Positions 33,548 to 45,080 of a stretch of 64,000 bases of DNA are shown piece after piece. Position numbers and translations under genes: made by a program. Location: positions 248,001 to 312,000 of the forward strand of contig NC_087065.1 of the NCBI RefSeq assembly GCF_963678635.1. The letters run 5' to 3'. This stretch comes from Symsagittifera roscoffensis (lineage: Eukaryota; Xenacoelomorpha; Acoela; Convolutidae). How positions within the stretch are numbered: position 1 is the stretch's first letter; each line of letters opens with the position of its first letter. The notes under the pieces were generated by a model. It saw nothing but the letters and a program-made list of their open reading frames with translations, was not told the origin of the DNA and made no database searches.

Positions 33548-33963
33548 GTAAATTAAGGGGCTGTATAGTGTTAAATTAGGCGACAATTTGGATAATATAA
33601 GTGTATACTTCAGAAAAACTCCCCCTAATTTTCCAGACAACATTGACAAGAAGCGGTTAAAGCCTACAAAACCGTTTGTCGGTTCAAGGTCACCGGCTTT
33701 GCGGCGATAACCGGCTCTAGTTTTCGTAAAGAGTCCTACCCTCCCTCTGTTGGCAAGCTCGCAACATGTTGGCACAAATGCAGCGGTCACTTTTTACCGT
33801 TGATTGGCTGTTTGAATAATATTACGTGTATTTTGTATGTAGAAATGGAAGGACGTAAGTAATCACATACAGTTGTTGCTAAAATGTACACTTTTTTAAT
33901 CAAAATTGTTGCCTAATTTTGACAGTTTTATTTTCGCCTAATATAGTTTTCGCCTAAAATAGC
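33548..33963. mobile_element. Short TIR element (MITE-like), 416 bp
   Basis: Outer ends GGGGCTGTATAG and CTAAAATAGCCC are imperfect inverted repeats, and AAATTAGGCGACAATTT near the left is mirrored by AAATTGTTGCCTAATTTT near the right. The right end has an extra tandem motif (TATTTTCGCCTAA-type, twice). It interrupts an R1 fragment (GGATCAAGTACATTTTCGCT, GGGAAATCTGTAAATTAA) on its left. The middle is unusually GC-rich (GGCTTTGCGGCGATAACCGG). Target duplication unresolved; no conserved protein in it. Confidence 0.5.
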
Positions 33964-34070
33964 CCAAATAAGAAATCAGCTTCGCCAGCAAAAAGTGAAA
34001 GCAAACTTCATCCATCTGAACTTTATGGAAGTGAACTGAATGAAATGAGTTTCGGAGGGAGCGTGTCTAC

Positions 34071-34190
34071 CTGGTAGGTCCACTTCCTGTCTGCGAACTG
34101 GTTGCTGTGAGCCAATCCGTTGAGGTTCAAGAAGCGGTCGACGAAGCAATGAATCACCACTTGGGCCAACTCCCCACACAAGTCCGCGAT
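34071..34190 (-). CDS. VIRMA: Virilizer/VIRMA-like gene, 40-codon exon
   Basis: Exactly 120 nt between an acceptor (TTGATTGACTTAG|ATCGCG) and a donor (TACCAG|GTAGAC), phase 0 at both ends. It encodes IADLCGELAQVVIHCFVDRF and then NLNGLAHSNQFADRKWTYQ. It joins in frame to both neighbours: the preceding exon ends KRVAWQ and the next begins MRQVLL. The composite matches the virilizer stretch with Cys-x-Gln-Leu-Cys-Asp-Leu in the vertebrate protein. An unrelated frame spans the same bases on the same strand; it is rejected because this frame alone gives consistent splicing and homology. Confidence 0.75.
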
Positions 34191-34435
34191 CTAAGTCAAT
34201 CAACCAAACTACAAGTTGACTCGCTTCTCAGGAAACAAACAATCGCTGCAATTTATGCTTCAGGTAAGAAGAATACCGAGTGGTAGCTGGTTTCTACGAG
34301 GAAAAAGCACAACTGTGAGTGCCTTTCAGATTTTTTAACGCAAAACAGTAGGTTACACATTTAAGATTAGAGATGGGTGAGAAGGAGTGAAGGAAAGAGG
34401 AAGAGGAAGTGAAGAGAGACTAGAAGAGAATGTAC
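34191..34435 (-). other. 245-bp intron of the virilizer-like gene
   Basis: Begins CAG|GTACAT and ends GACTTAG, phase 0. Nothing else recognised. Its modest size contrasts with the 10.3 kb intron that follows. Confidence 0.7.
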
Positions 34436-34821
34436 CTGCCACGCAACCCTCTTCAGAATGGAGCAGAGGTGAGTGTTGGCAGAGTCGATGAGTTTGGTGA
34501 ACAAGTGAGCCACCAGCTTAGCATGTGGCACCAGGTGAGCCCCCCACTTCACTCTGTTCTCACGCAGGAACCTCAGCTCCGTCTCCTTCAGAGGGGTGGC
34601 AGTCATTATGGGCAGCGGCAGTGGCAGCAGTTGGGAGAGAGTGGCCAGCCCGGGGATGACGAAAGAGGGTAGGGAGAGGATGTGCTGCAGCACTCTCTCC
34701 AGCATCAGAGTCCAACCAGCATCCGAACTTGCTTCTTTCTCATCCTCTAAAGTCAATACAGTTGTCAACGCACCAGTTGTCGCACCAATTTCAACTCCCT
34801 TCCTGCTTGCTCCACTCGCAT
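34436..34821 (-). CDS. VIRMA: Virilizer/VIRMA-like gene, most upstream visible exon
   Basis: 386 nt: an acceptor TTTTTATTTGGGAG at 34,822, two bases of a split codon, 128 codons, donor CAG|GTACAT at 34,436. The first 35 or so residues (Ala/Thr/Glu-rich) are variable. From GWTLMLERVLQHILSLPSF onward it follows virilizer: IPGLATLSQLLPLPLPIM holds the Leu-Pro-Leu-Pro-Leu-Pro signature, followed by VKWGAHLVPHAKLV and ICSILKRV-like HLCSILKRVAWQ. In the human protein of about 1,800 residues this block lies roughly three quarters of the way along, so well over 1,000 N-terminal residues, including the virilizer N-terminal domain, are not in the window. The exact acceptor is the least sure boundary because another AG follows 7 bases later. 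Upstream sequence becomes satellite B within about 30 bases. Confidence 0.75.
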
Positions 34822-35158
34822 CTCCCAAATAAAAACAAATCAATAACTCATAAATGATTCAAGTGTGATAGTGAAGCTTGTATTCAAATTAACAAATGAA
34901 ATGCACTGAATTTATCAATAGCAGATCGAGTGAAATGATCCAGCCAGCAAATTCAGTATAAATGTTTAAAAAAAATTGAGAACATTCGAGCAAAATATCA
35001 TTTCAACGTCCATTAAAAGATTATCTTCATTTGAAATCTGAAAGAACACAGGAACACCAGAAGCAAAAAAAAACAGAACTATAGAAAATGGACACTTCGT
35101 TTTAAATGCTGAAAAAAGATGCTCTTTTGATCCTGCAAACATGGTGGCGTCCCTCATG

Positions 35159-35562
35159 CTGGAGGGACCGAATGCTTGAAACTTATTTCAGCTTATTTTC
35201 AGCCAATCAGAATTGAGTATTTAAAATCTCAGTGAAATCGCGAAAATCTGAAAGTAAGCAAATAAAACCAAGCCATTACTGTTAATATTGACCGATTATA
35301 TAATAAGCAGATGAATGAGATTAGTGCCGGATCGGAGACGGATTGGAATATTTTTTTTATTTCTAGAATACCGATTTACGAAAAATGGATAAAAAAAACT
35401 AAATTTATCATACTTGCACCGATTATATCTGCATCTAGCAAATTTATTATGTTATCATTTTCGGTTAATTTTGACTTCGATTTTGTGAGAAAGGCATTTA
35501 GCCAATAGGAACTGTTAGCGATTTAGATTGGTTGAAATTTTTCCAGCATTCGGTCCCTCCAG
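35159..35562. mobile_element. 404-bp TIR element inserted in satellite B
   Basis: Ends CTGGAGGGACCGAATGCTTG and CAGCATTCGGTCCCTCCAG are near-perfect inverted repeats (about 18 bp exact). CATG flanks both sides (35,155-35,158 and 35,563-35,566), a possible 4-bp target duplication, although CATG is itself palindromic and might be part of the ends. The inside is AT-rich with no homology; the 65-codon plus-strand frame within it is not convincing. Confidence 0.7.
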
Positions 35563-36212
35563 CATGAGAACCCTCCCCTGCTAACATATTCAACCCATAC
35601 AAAACTCGGTATAATTGTCAAAAAATTGACACTGCTGAAAACCTCAGTACATTGCAGAATCAATCGAATGAACCCAAGAGTTTCAAACTAAGATTATTTG
35701 TCTGCAAAATAGTTCTCGTGGAAATTGCAAAACCAATCGGATCATTTCAACGTCGACTACCAAATTCCAGAAAGCAAAAAAATACAGACAACTTATTAGT
35801 TTTTAATGAAAAGTAATGACAAAAACGATCATTGAACAACAGCTTGAGTACGAGACCAAAGCATCGTGTACCAGACTCCGGAAATATATTTTGGTTGTGG
35901 TTTTTTCAAGTTGAATTTTAATGGATGGTACGACAACATCTGATGTTAGACAATAAATTGAGTAAGAGGATCCCGGCAGCGAAAACATCAGTATAAATGG
36001 GTAATCATTCGATCAGCGTTAGTGACGAAAAACATCAGTTCAATCTACAATTTAAAACCATGCCCCTAATGTAAGAGAACCAGTGAAGCCTCGAGTAAAA
36101 TAACATTACGTCTAGTGAAAAAAAAAACATTTTCCATCAAAGCCTGGCAATCAACAAACAAAGAAACACCGGATGCTTAAAAAAATCATCCTAATTTTGT
36201 TCAATTAAACGC

Positions 36213-36271
36213 AGGATCTAATTCACAAATGCCAGTTTTTTTGTGCTTCCGATACTCTTTTGATCATTGAA
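36213..36271. repeat. Inverted satellite B segment
   Basis: AGGATCTAATTCACAAATGC, CAGTTTTTTTGTGCTTCCGA and AATACC are the reverse complement of the monomer stretch at about 36,778-36,834 (GGTATT, GAGTATCGGAAGAAC, TTTGTGAATTAGATCC). Forward satellite sequence resumes at once with CTGTGAATTAGATATTTCG, so a hairpin-like inverted duplication is formed. Confidence 0.75.
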
Positions 36272-36399
36272 TACCAGACTGTGAATTAGATATTTCGTTC
36301 TAATTGATCAAAAAAAGACGATTTGTAATTCGAGCAAACATATTCAACTTATAAAAAACTAAATTAACATATCCTTAATAAAGTCAAAAACTTCACTTT

Positions 36400-39300
36400 A
36401 TTCGAAAATCAAGCAATTGAAATCAAGAGACCCAAAATAGTAAAATTTTTGTTAAGCTTAGCTTAACTGGAGATTAGAAACAGAATCGGACCATTCACAA
36501 ATCGGGTACCTAAATCCACAAAGGGAAATCAACCCAGAATCGAAAATCAGCTGTTGTTTCATGGCTGACAAAATCTTTTGATATACAACCGATTGAGTCA
36601 AACAACCCAGGCAGCTTAAGCAAAAATATCATTGGTTAATCATATATTCAGTGACAGTGACAAAAAAACAACAGTTTACAATTCATAAACCATGTCTATT
36701 AGATAAAACAACCAGTGAAACCTCGCGTAAAATATCAATCACACGTCTTGTAAAAAAAATCTCCATTTCAAGTCTGGTATTCACAGGACACCGGAGTATC
36801 GGAAGAACAAAAAAGCTGGCTTTTGTGAATTAGATCCTTCGTTTTGACTAATCAAAATCAAGATGATTTGTAAATCGAGCAAACACAATCAACTTATTCA
36901 AAAAGCGGTGTAAAAAACCCTTGATCGTGACAAAGCCTCAGTTCATTGCAGAAGCAAGCAAATGAATTCGAGAGCCCCAAAAGCATAGCTTGAGTGGAAA
37001 CTAAAAAAAGAGGACACTTTGCAAATCGAGTACCAGAATCCAGAAAACAAAAACAAAAACAAAATGATAACTTAGCTTTATTTTATGCTGGTACGATAAA
37101 TTTTTTGTTGAACAGAATGAGTTTTATTATCCAGGCATCCAAAACATCAGAAAAAATGTGTAGTCATTTGATCAGTGGTAGTGACGAAAAACATCAATTT
37201 AATTTAAAATTCAAAAGCCATGCCAAAAAGTAAAAAAATCAGGCAACCTCGAAATAAAAATGTTTAAAAATTAAATAAGGGAACTTTCCATTAAAAAATG
37301 TTGTAATTAACGAACAAAGGAACATCTCAAGCAAAAAAAACAGAACTCAGACAATAAGATATTTTGTTTTAATTAATAAAAACCAAAATGATTTTTAAGT
37401 CGACCAAACATATCAAGTTTAACAAAACTCAGTTAAGAAATCCTTGATAGTGACAAAACCTCAGTTCATTGCAGAATCTGACTATAAAAATCAAGAGCCC
37501 CAAAAAGGTTTATTTTTGTAAAGCATACTTGAGTGGAAATTAAAAAAGGGACACTTTGCAAATCGAGTACCAGAATTCAGTAAACAAAAACGAAACCAAA
37601 ATGAAAACTTAGCTTGATTTTATCCTGGTACGACAAATTTTTTGCTGAATAGAATGAGTGTTTTATTATCCAGGCATCCAAAACATCAGAAAAAAAAGTA
37701 AAATCATTTAATCAGAGGTAGTGACGAAAAACATCAATTTAATTTAAAATTCAAAAGCCAAGCCAAAAAATCAGGCAACCTCGAAACAAATATTGTTTAG
37801 AAATTAGATAAGGAAAATGTCCCTTAAAATCTTGTAATTAACAAATAAAGAAACAACGAAGCAAAATAAAACAGAACTTAGAGAATAAGATACTTTGTTT
37901 TGATTAATCAAAACCAAGATGATTTGTAAGTCGAGCGAACACATTCAACTTATTCAAAAGTCAGTTAAAAAAATAATTGATAATGACAAAACCTCAGTTC
38001 ATTGCAGAATCAAGCAATTGAAATCAAGAGACCCAAAATAGCAAAAAAAATTTGTTAAGCTTAGCTTAAGTGGAGATTAGGAACAGAATCGGACCATTCA
38101 CAAATCGAGTACCTAAATTCGCAAAGGAAATGAACCTAGTATCGAAAATCAGCTGTTGTTTCATGACTGAAAAAATCTTTAGAATATACAACCGATTGAG
38201 TCAAAAATCCCAGGCAGCTAAAACGAAAATATCATTGAGTAATCATATATTCAGTGACAGTGACAAAAAAACAACAGTTTACAATTCATAAACCATGTCT
38301 ATTAGATAAAACAACCAGTGAAACCTCGCGTAAAATATCAATCACACGTCTTGTAAAAAAAATCTCCATTTCAAGTCTGGTATTCACAGGACACCGGAGT
38401 ATCGGAAGAACAAAAAAGCTGGCTTTTGTGAATTAGATCCTTCGTTTTAACTAATCAAAATCAAGATGATTTGTAAGTCGAATAAACAATCAAATTATTC
38501 AAAAAGCAGTTTAAAAAATCCTTGATCGTGACAAAGCCTCAGTTCAATGCAGAGTCAAGCAAAAGATGAGAGCTCCAAGAAAGGATCACTTTTGTTAAGC
38601 ATAGCTTGAGTGGAAACTAAAAAATGGACGTTTTGCAAATCGAGTACCAGAATCCAGAAAACAAAAACGAAACCAAAATGAAAACTCAGCTTAATTTACG
38701 CTGCTACGACAAATTTTTTGTTGAACAGAATGAGTTTTATTATCCAGGCATCAAAAACATCAGAAAAAAAGTGTAATCATTTAATCAGTGGTAGTGACGA
38801 AAAACATCAATTAATTTAAAATTCAAAAGCCATGCCCAAGAGTAGAAGAAAAAAAAATCAGGCAGACTCGAAATAAATATTGTTTTAAAATTAAATAAGG
38901 AAATATTCCATTCAAATCTTGTAATTAATGAACAAAGGAACATCTGAAGCAAAATAAAAACAGAACTCAGACAATAAGATATTTCGTTTTATTCAATAAA
39001 AACCGAGATGACTTGTAAGTCGAGCAAACACATCAACTTCAACAAAACTCAGTTAAAAAATCCTTGATAAGGACAAAACCTCAGTTCATTGCAGAATCTG
39101 GCTAAATCATTCAAGAGCCCCAAAAAGGCTTATTTTTGTTAACCATAGCTTGAGGGGAAACTAGAACAAGAATCGGATACTTTGCAAATCGAGTACCAGA
39201 ATCCAGAAAACAAAAACGAAACACAACCAACACTGAGCTGAATTTAATGGCCGGTACGACAGAAACTTTTGTTGAAGCGAATTAGTAATATGATCCATGC

Positions 39301-42300
39301 ATCAAAACCATTAGAATTAAAGGGTAATCACATATTCAGTGGTAGTGACGAAAAACATCAGCTAAATTTACAAATAACAAGCCAAGCCTATCAGTAAAAA
39401 AACAGTGCTCCTCGAAAGAAATATCGTTTAAAAATTAAGTATAGAGTTTTTCCATCGAAATCTTGTAACTAACAAACAAAGGAACACCTGAAGCAAAAAA
39501 AACGAAATCGCAGAATAAGATAATTCGTTTTAATTAATCAAAACCAACTTGATTTGTAAGTCGAGCAAACACATCAACTTATACAAAACTCAGTTAAAAA
39601 ATCCTTGATAGTGACAAAACCTAAGTTCATTGCAGAGTCGGGCCAAATATTTCAAGAGCGCCAAGTTAGGATTATTTTTTTAAGCATAGCTTGAGTGGAA
39701 ACTAGAAAAAGAATCGGACACTTTGCAAATCGAGTACCAGAGTCCAGAAAACAAAAACGAACTAAAATCACAACTTAGCTGAATTTTATGGCTGGTACGA
39801 CAATTGCTTTGTTGAAAAGCATGAGTTAGATGATCCAGGCATCAACAACATCAGAAAAAAAGAGCAATCTTTTAATCAGTGGCAGTGATGAAAAACATCA
39901 GTTTAATTTACAATTTAGAAGCCATACCTAGAAGTATAAAAAAACTAGTGCAACCTCGAAAGAAATATTTAGAAATTAGATGAAGGAAAATTTCCATTAA
40001 AATCTTGTAATTAACAAATAAAGGAACACGGGAAGCAAAATAAAACAGAACTCAGAGAATAAGATACTTTGTTTTAACTAATCAAAACCAAGATGATTTG
40101 TAAGTCGAGCGAACACATTCAACTTATTCAAAAGTCAGTTAAAAAATCATTGATAGTGACAGGACCTCAGTTCATTGAACAATCAAGCAAATGAGCTCAA
40201 GAGCCCCAAAAGAGAACTATTTTTGGCAAGCATAGCTTGAGTGGAAACTATAAACAGAATCGGACACTTCACAAATCGAGTACAAGAATCCAGAAAATAA
40301 AAACGAACCAAAAACTAAACTTAGCAGAATTTTATGCTAGTACGACGAATAATTTGTTGAACAGAGTGAGTTATATGATTCAGGCTTCAGAAACATCACA
40401 AAAAAGGGTATTCAATTAATCAGTGGTAGTGACGAAAAACATCAGCTCAATTTACAATTCACAAGCCAAGCCTGTTATTCAAAAAAACAGTGCATCCTCG
40501 AAAGAAATATCGTTTAAAAATTAAGTATAGAATTTTTTCATTAAATTCTTGTAATTAACGAAAAGAGGAAAACCTGTAGCAAAAAAGAAACAAAATTAGA
40601 GAATAATATAACTCGTTTTAATTAATTACAACCAAGATGATTTGTAAGCCGAGCAAACACATCAATTGATACAAAGCTCAGTTAAAAATCCTTTTTAGTG
40701 ACAAAACCTCAGTTCATTACAAAAGCTGGCCAAATAATTCAAGAGCCTGAAAATAGGATTATTTAAAGTATAGCTTGAGTGGAAACTAAAAAAAAAATCG
40801 GACACTTTGCAAATCGAGTATCAGAATCCGGAAAACAAAAACGAACCAACATCAAAACTTAGCTGAATTTTATGGTTGGTACGACAAAATCTTTTGTTGA
40901 ACAGAATGAGTAATATGATTCAGGAATCAAAAGACTCCAAATAAATGGGTAACCATATATTCAGTGGCAGTGACGAAAAACAGCATCTCAATTTACAATT
41001 AACAAGCCAAGCCTATGAAAAACAGAGCATCCTCGAAAGAAATATCGTTTAAAAATAAAGTAAAGAGTTATTCCAATAAAACCTTATAATCAACGAACAA
41101 AGGAACACCCGAAGAAAAAAAAACAGAACTCAGAGAATAAGCTTTTTGGTTTTAAACAATCAAAAGCAAGATGATTTGTAATTCGAGCAAACACATTCAA
41201 CTTATTCAAAAGTCAGTTAAAAAAATCATTGATAATGACAAAACCTCAGTTCATTGCAGAATCAAGCAATTGAAATCAAGAGACCCAAATTAGTAAAAAA
41301 AAATTTGTTAAGCTGAGCTTAAGTGGAGATTAGAAACAGAATCGGACCATTCACAAATCGAGTACCTAAATTCGCAAAGGAAATGAACCTAGAATCGAAA
41401 ATCAGCTGTTGTTTCATGACTGAAAAAATCTTTTGATATACAACCGATTGAGTCAAACATCCCAGGCAGCTAAAACGAAAATATCATTGAGTAATCATAT
41501 ATTCAGTGACAGTGACAAACAACAGTTTACAATTCATAAACCATGCCTATTGGATAAAACAACCAATGAAACCTCGCGTAAAACATCGCTCAGACGTTTT
41601 GTATAAAATTACCTTCATGTCAAGTCTGGTATTCAAAGGACACAGGAGTATTGGAAGCAAAAAAAAATGGCTTTTGTGAAATAGATCCTTCGTTTTAACT
41701 AATCAAAATCAAGATGATTTGTAAGTCGAGCAAGCAATCAAATTATTCAAAAAGCAGTTTAAAAAATCCTTGATCGTGACAAAGCCTCAGTTCATTGCAG
41801 AATCAAGCAAATGATGAGAGCTCCAAGAAAGGATCACTATTGTTAAGCATAGCTTGAGTGGAAACTAAAAAAGGGACGTTTTGAAAATCGAGTACAAGAA
41901 TCCAGAAAACAAAAACGAACCAAAATCAAAACTGAGCGGAAATTTATGGCTGGTTTTATGAAACTTTTATTTATAGCGAATGAGTAATCTGATCCAGGCA
42001 TCAAAAACATCAGAATAATTGGGTAATCATATATTCAGTGGTAGTGACGAAAAACATCAGCTCAATTTACAATTAGCAAGCCAAGCCTGTAAGTAAAAAA
42101 AAAGTGCATCCTCGAAAAAAAATATCGTTTAAAACTTGAGTAAAGCAATTTTTCATTAAAATCTTGTAATTAACAAACAATGGAACACATGAAGCAAAAA
42201 AAACAGAACTCAGAGAATAATATATTTCGTTTTAATTAATCAAAACCAAGAAGATTTGTAAGTCGAGCGAACACATTCACCTTATTCAAAACTCAGTTAA

Positions 42301-42335
42301 AAAGTCCTTTCAAAACTCAGTTAAAAAGCCCTTGA
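36400..42335. repeat. Satellite B, about 540-bp monomers with a 1.6-kb higher-order pattern
   Basis: Landmark CCTCAGTTCATTGCAGAATC, or variants, recurs at about 36,936, 37,459, 37,991, 38,537, 39,079, 39,620, 40,165, 40,707, 41,245 and 41,786. A distinct monomer type (GACAAAATCTTTTGATATAC, AACCGATTGAGTCAAA, CACCGGAGTATCGGAAG) appears in the units at about 36,409, 37,991 and 41,245, that is every three or six monomers. The two first copies are near-identical 1,603 bp apart, which explains two identical 60-codon frames at 36,651 and 38,254. At 42,290-42,335 a short stretch (TTTCAAAACTCAGTTAAAAA) is duplicated in tandem. Confidence 0.9.
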
Positions 42336-42800
42336 TAGCATCAACAGGTCATTGCAGAATCTGGCCAAATAATTCCAGAGCCTGAAATTAGGATTATTTT
42401 AACCATAACTTGAACGGAAACTAGAAAAAGAACCGGACACTTTGCAAATCGAGTACCAGAGTCCAGAAAACAAAAACGAGCCAAAATCACAACTAAGCTG
42501 TATTTTATGGCTAGTACGACATTTATTTTGTTGAACAGAATGAGCTATAGAAGCCATGCCTTTAAAAAGAAAAAAACCAGTGCAACCTGGAAATAAATAT
42601 TGTTTAAAATTAAGCAACGAAATTTTTACATTGAAATCTTGTAATTAACAAACCATGGAACATCTGAATTAAAACAAAAACAGAACCCAGAGAAAGAGTT
42701 ATTTGTTTTTAAGTAATCGAAAGCAAGATGATTTGTAAGTCGAGCATACACATTCAACTTATTCAAAAGTCAGTTTAAAAAATCTTTGATTTTGACAAAA
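42336..42800. repeat. Satellite B, first short-class monomer (about 460 bp)
   Basis: Lacks the roughly 80 bp between GAATGAG and AGAAGCCATGCC that in full units holds CCAGGCATCAAAAACATCAG and ATTCAGTGGTAGTGACG. The same deletion defines all short-class units to the right, so it occurred once and spread. Confidence 0.8.
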
Positions 42801-45080
42801 CCTCAGCTCATTGCAGAATCTGGCAATATAAATCAGCAGGTCCAAAAGAAGATTGTTTTTGTTAAGCATAGCTTGATTGGAAACTAGAAAAAGAATCGGA
42901 CACTTTGAAAATCGAGTACCAGAATCTAGAAAAACAAAAACGAACCAAAATCAAAACTTAGCTGAAATTTATGGCTGGTTCGACAGAAACTTTTGTTGAA
43001 GCGAATGAAAAATATGATTCAGGCATCAAAAACATGAGAAAAAATGGGTAATCATATATTCAGTGGTAGTGACGGAAAACATCAGCTCAATTTACAATTA
43101 AAAAGCCATGCCTATAATTTATAAGAAAACAAAGCAACCTTGAAAGAAAGATCGTTTAAAAATTAGGCAAAGAATTTTTCCACTAACAACTTGCAATTAA
43201 CCAACAAACGAACACCTGCAAACGAATTCACCTGCAAACGAATTAACCAACAAACGAATTAACCAACAAACGACAATTATTTTGTTAAACAGAATGAGTT
43301 ATAAAAGCCATGCCTTTAAAAAGAAAAAAACCAGTGCAACCTGGAAATAAAAATTGTTTAAAATTAGGCAACAAAATTTTTCCATTGAAATCTTGTAATT
43401 AACAAACCATGGAACACCTGAATTAAAACAAAAACAGAACCCAGAGAAAAAGTTATTTGTTTTTAAGTAATCGAAAGCAAGATGATTTGTAAGTCGAGCA
43501 TACACATTCAACTTATTCAAAAGTCAGTTTAAAAAATCTTTGATTTTGACAAAACCTCAGCTCATTGCAGAATCTGGCAATATAAATTAACAGGTCCAAA
43601 AGAAGATTGTTTTTGTTAAGCATAGCTTGATTGGAAACTAGAAAAAGAATCGGACACTTTGAAAATCGAGTACCAGAATCTAAAAAAAACAAAAACGAAC
43701 CAAAATCAAAACTTAGCTGAAATTTATGGCTGGTTCGACAGAAACTTTTGTTGAAGCGAATGAAAAATATTATTCAGGCATCAAAAACATGAGAAAAAAT
43801 GGGTAATCATATATTCAGTGGTAGTGACGGAAAATATCAGCTCAATTTACAATTAAAAAGCCATGCCTATAATTTATAAGAAAACAAAGCAACCTTGAAA
43901 GAAAGATCGTTTAAAAATTAGGCAAAGAATTTTTCCACTAACAACTTGCAATTAACCAACAAACGAACACCTGCAAACGAATTCACCTGCAAACGAATTA
44001 ACCAACAAACGAATTAACCAACAAACGACAATTATTTTGTTAAACAGAATGTGTTATAAAAGCCATGCCTTTAAAAAGAAAAAAACCAGTGCAACCTGGA
44101 AATAAAAATTGTTTAAAATTAGGCAACAAAATTTTTCCATTGAAATCTTGTACTTAACAAACCATGGAACACCTGAATTAAAACAAAAACAGAACCCAGA
44201 GAAAAAGTTATTTCTTTTTAAGTAATCGAAAGCAAGATGATTTGTAAGTCGAGCATACACATTCAACTTATTCAAAAGTCAGTTTAAAAAATCTTTGATT
44301 TTGACAAAACCTCAGCTCATTGCAGAATCTGGCAATATAAATTAACAGGTCCAAAAGAAGATTGTTTTTGTTAAGCATAGCTTGATTGGAAACTAGAAAA
44401 AGAATCGGACACTTTGAAAATCGAGTACCAGAATCTAAAAAAAACAAAAACGAACCAAAATCAAAACTTAGCTGAAATTTATGGCTGGTTCGACAGAAAC
44501 TTTTGTTGAAGCGAATGAAAAATATTATTCAGGCATCAAAAACATGAGAAAAAATGGGTAATCATATATTCAGTGGTAGTGACGGAAAATATCAGCTCAA
44601 TTTACAATTAAAAAGCCATGCCTATAATTTATAAGAAAACAAAGCAACCTTGAAAGAAAGATCGTTTAAAAATTAGGCAAAGAATTTTTCCACTAACAAC
44701 TTGCAATTAACCAACAAACGAACACCTGCAAACGAATTCACCTGCAAACGAATTCACCTGCAAACGAATTAACCAACAAACGAATTAACCAACAAACGAC
44801 AATTATTTTGTTAAACAGAATGTGTTATAAAAGCCATGCCTTTAAAAAGAAAAAAACCAGTGCAACCTGGAAATAAAAATTGTTTAAAATTAGGCAACAA
44901 AATTTTTCCATTGAAATCTTGTACTTAACAAACCATGGAACACCTGAATTAAAACAAAAACAGAACCCAGAGAAAAAGTTATTTCTTTTTAAGTAATCGA
45001 AAGCAAGATGATTTGTAAGTCGAGCATACACATTCAACTTATTCAAAAGTCAGTTTAAAAAATCTTTGATAGTGACAAAA
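42801..45080. repeat. Satellite B, three composite monomers of 754, 755 and 771 bp
   Basis: Each unit starts as a full monomer up to CTAACAACTTGCAATTAACC. It then passes through a bridge of 14-16 bp minisatellite units (GAATTAACCAACAAAC and GAATTCACCTGCAAAC types), and jumps back to ACAATTATTTTGTTAAACAG followed by a short-class 3' half. The three copies are nearly identical; the third has one extra 16-bp bridge unit, which accounts for 771 versus 755. The 73-codon minus-strand frames at 43,299, 44,054 and 44,825 are homogenised satellite, not genes. Confidence 0.9.
43198..43272. repeat. Minisatellite bridge in satellite B (first of three)
   Basis: Five or so units, alternating CACCTGCAAACGAATT and AACCAACAAACGAATT. 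Counterparts lie at 43,953-44,028 and, one unit longer, at 44,708-44,798. The seed AACCAACAAACGAACACCTG is ordinary satellite B sequence (compare 50,571-50,590), so the bridge grew by slippage from within the monomer. Confidence 0.85.

Larger units (their letters stand above)
23796..34070. other. About 10.3 kb intron filled with repeats and a MULE transposon
   Basis: Lies between two phase-0 exons of the virilizer-like gene. Contents are listed individually: hairpin repeats, SINE-like relics, a 160-bp tandem repeat, an R1 cluster, a 430-bp duplication, a foldback element, a MULE transposon and a TIR element. Stretches with nothing recognisable are about 23,800-24,220, 24,720-25,310 and 29,850-30,220. 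Confidence 0.6.
34850..36400. repeat. Degenerate left edge of satellite B
   Basis: Diverged, rearranged satellite B pieces: CAGGAACACCAGAAGCAAAA and ACTTCGTTTTAAAT at about 35,050-35,120; ACCTCAGTACATTGCAGAAT at 35,641; TGGTACGACAACATCTGATG at about 35,925; AGTGACGAAAAACATCAGTT at about 36,022. Similarity to the core array is lower than anywhere to the right, and one segment is inverted. Confidence 0.7.

Noticed and set aside
33476-33790. 104-codon minus-strand frame
   Set aside because: Crosses the boundary between an R1 fragment and a TIR element; no family resemblance.
33976-34203. 75-codon minus-strand frame overlapping the 40-codon exon
   Set aside because: Out of frame with the spliced virilizer-like reading; the exon frame fits both neighbours in phase 0.
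34430-34832. Two plus-strand frames opposite the upstream exon
   Set aside because: Antisense to the exon with the LPLPLP signature; no homology.
36651-36833. 60-codon plus-strand frame found identically at 38,254-38,436
   Set aside because: Explained by the 1,603-bp higher-order duplication; not kept in the related unit at 41,245.
43299-43520. 73-codon minus-strand frame repeated in many satellite B monomers (44,054; 44,825; 46,214; 48,060; 48,973)
   Set aside because: Hydrophobic, Phe-rich translation of A-rich DNA. Conserved only as far as the whole DNA monomer is conserved, and lost in full-length monomers.
42801-45080. CRISPR-like reading of regularly spaced repeats in the minisatellite bridge
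   Set aside because: The units are contiguous without unique spacers, and the setting is eukaryotic satellite.
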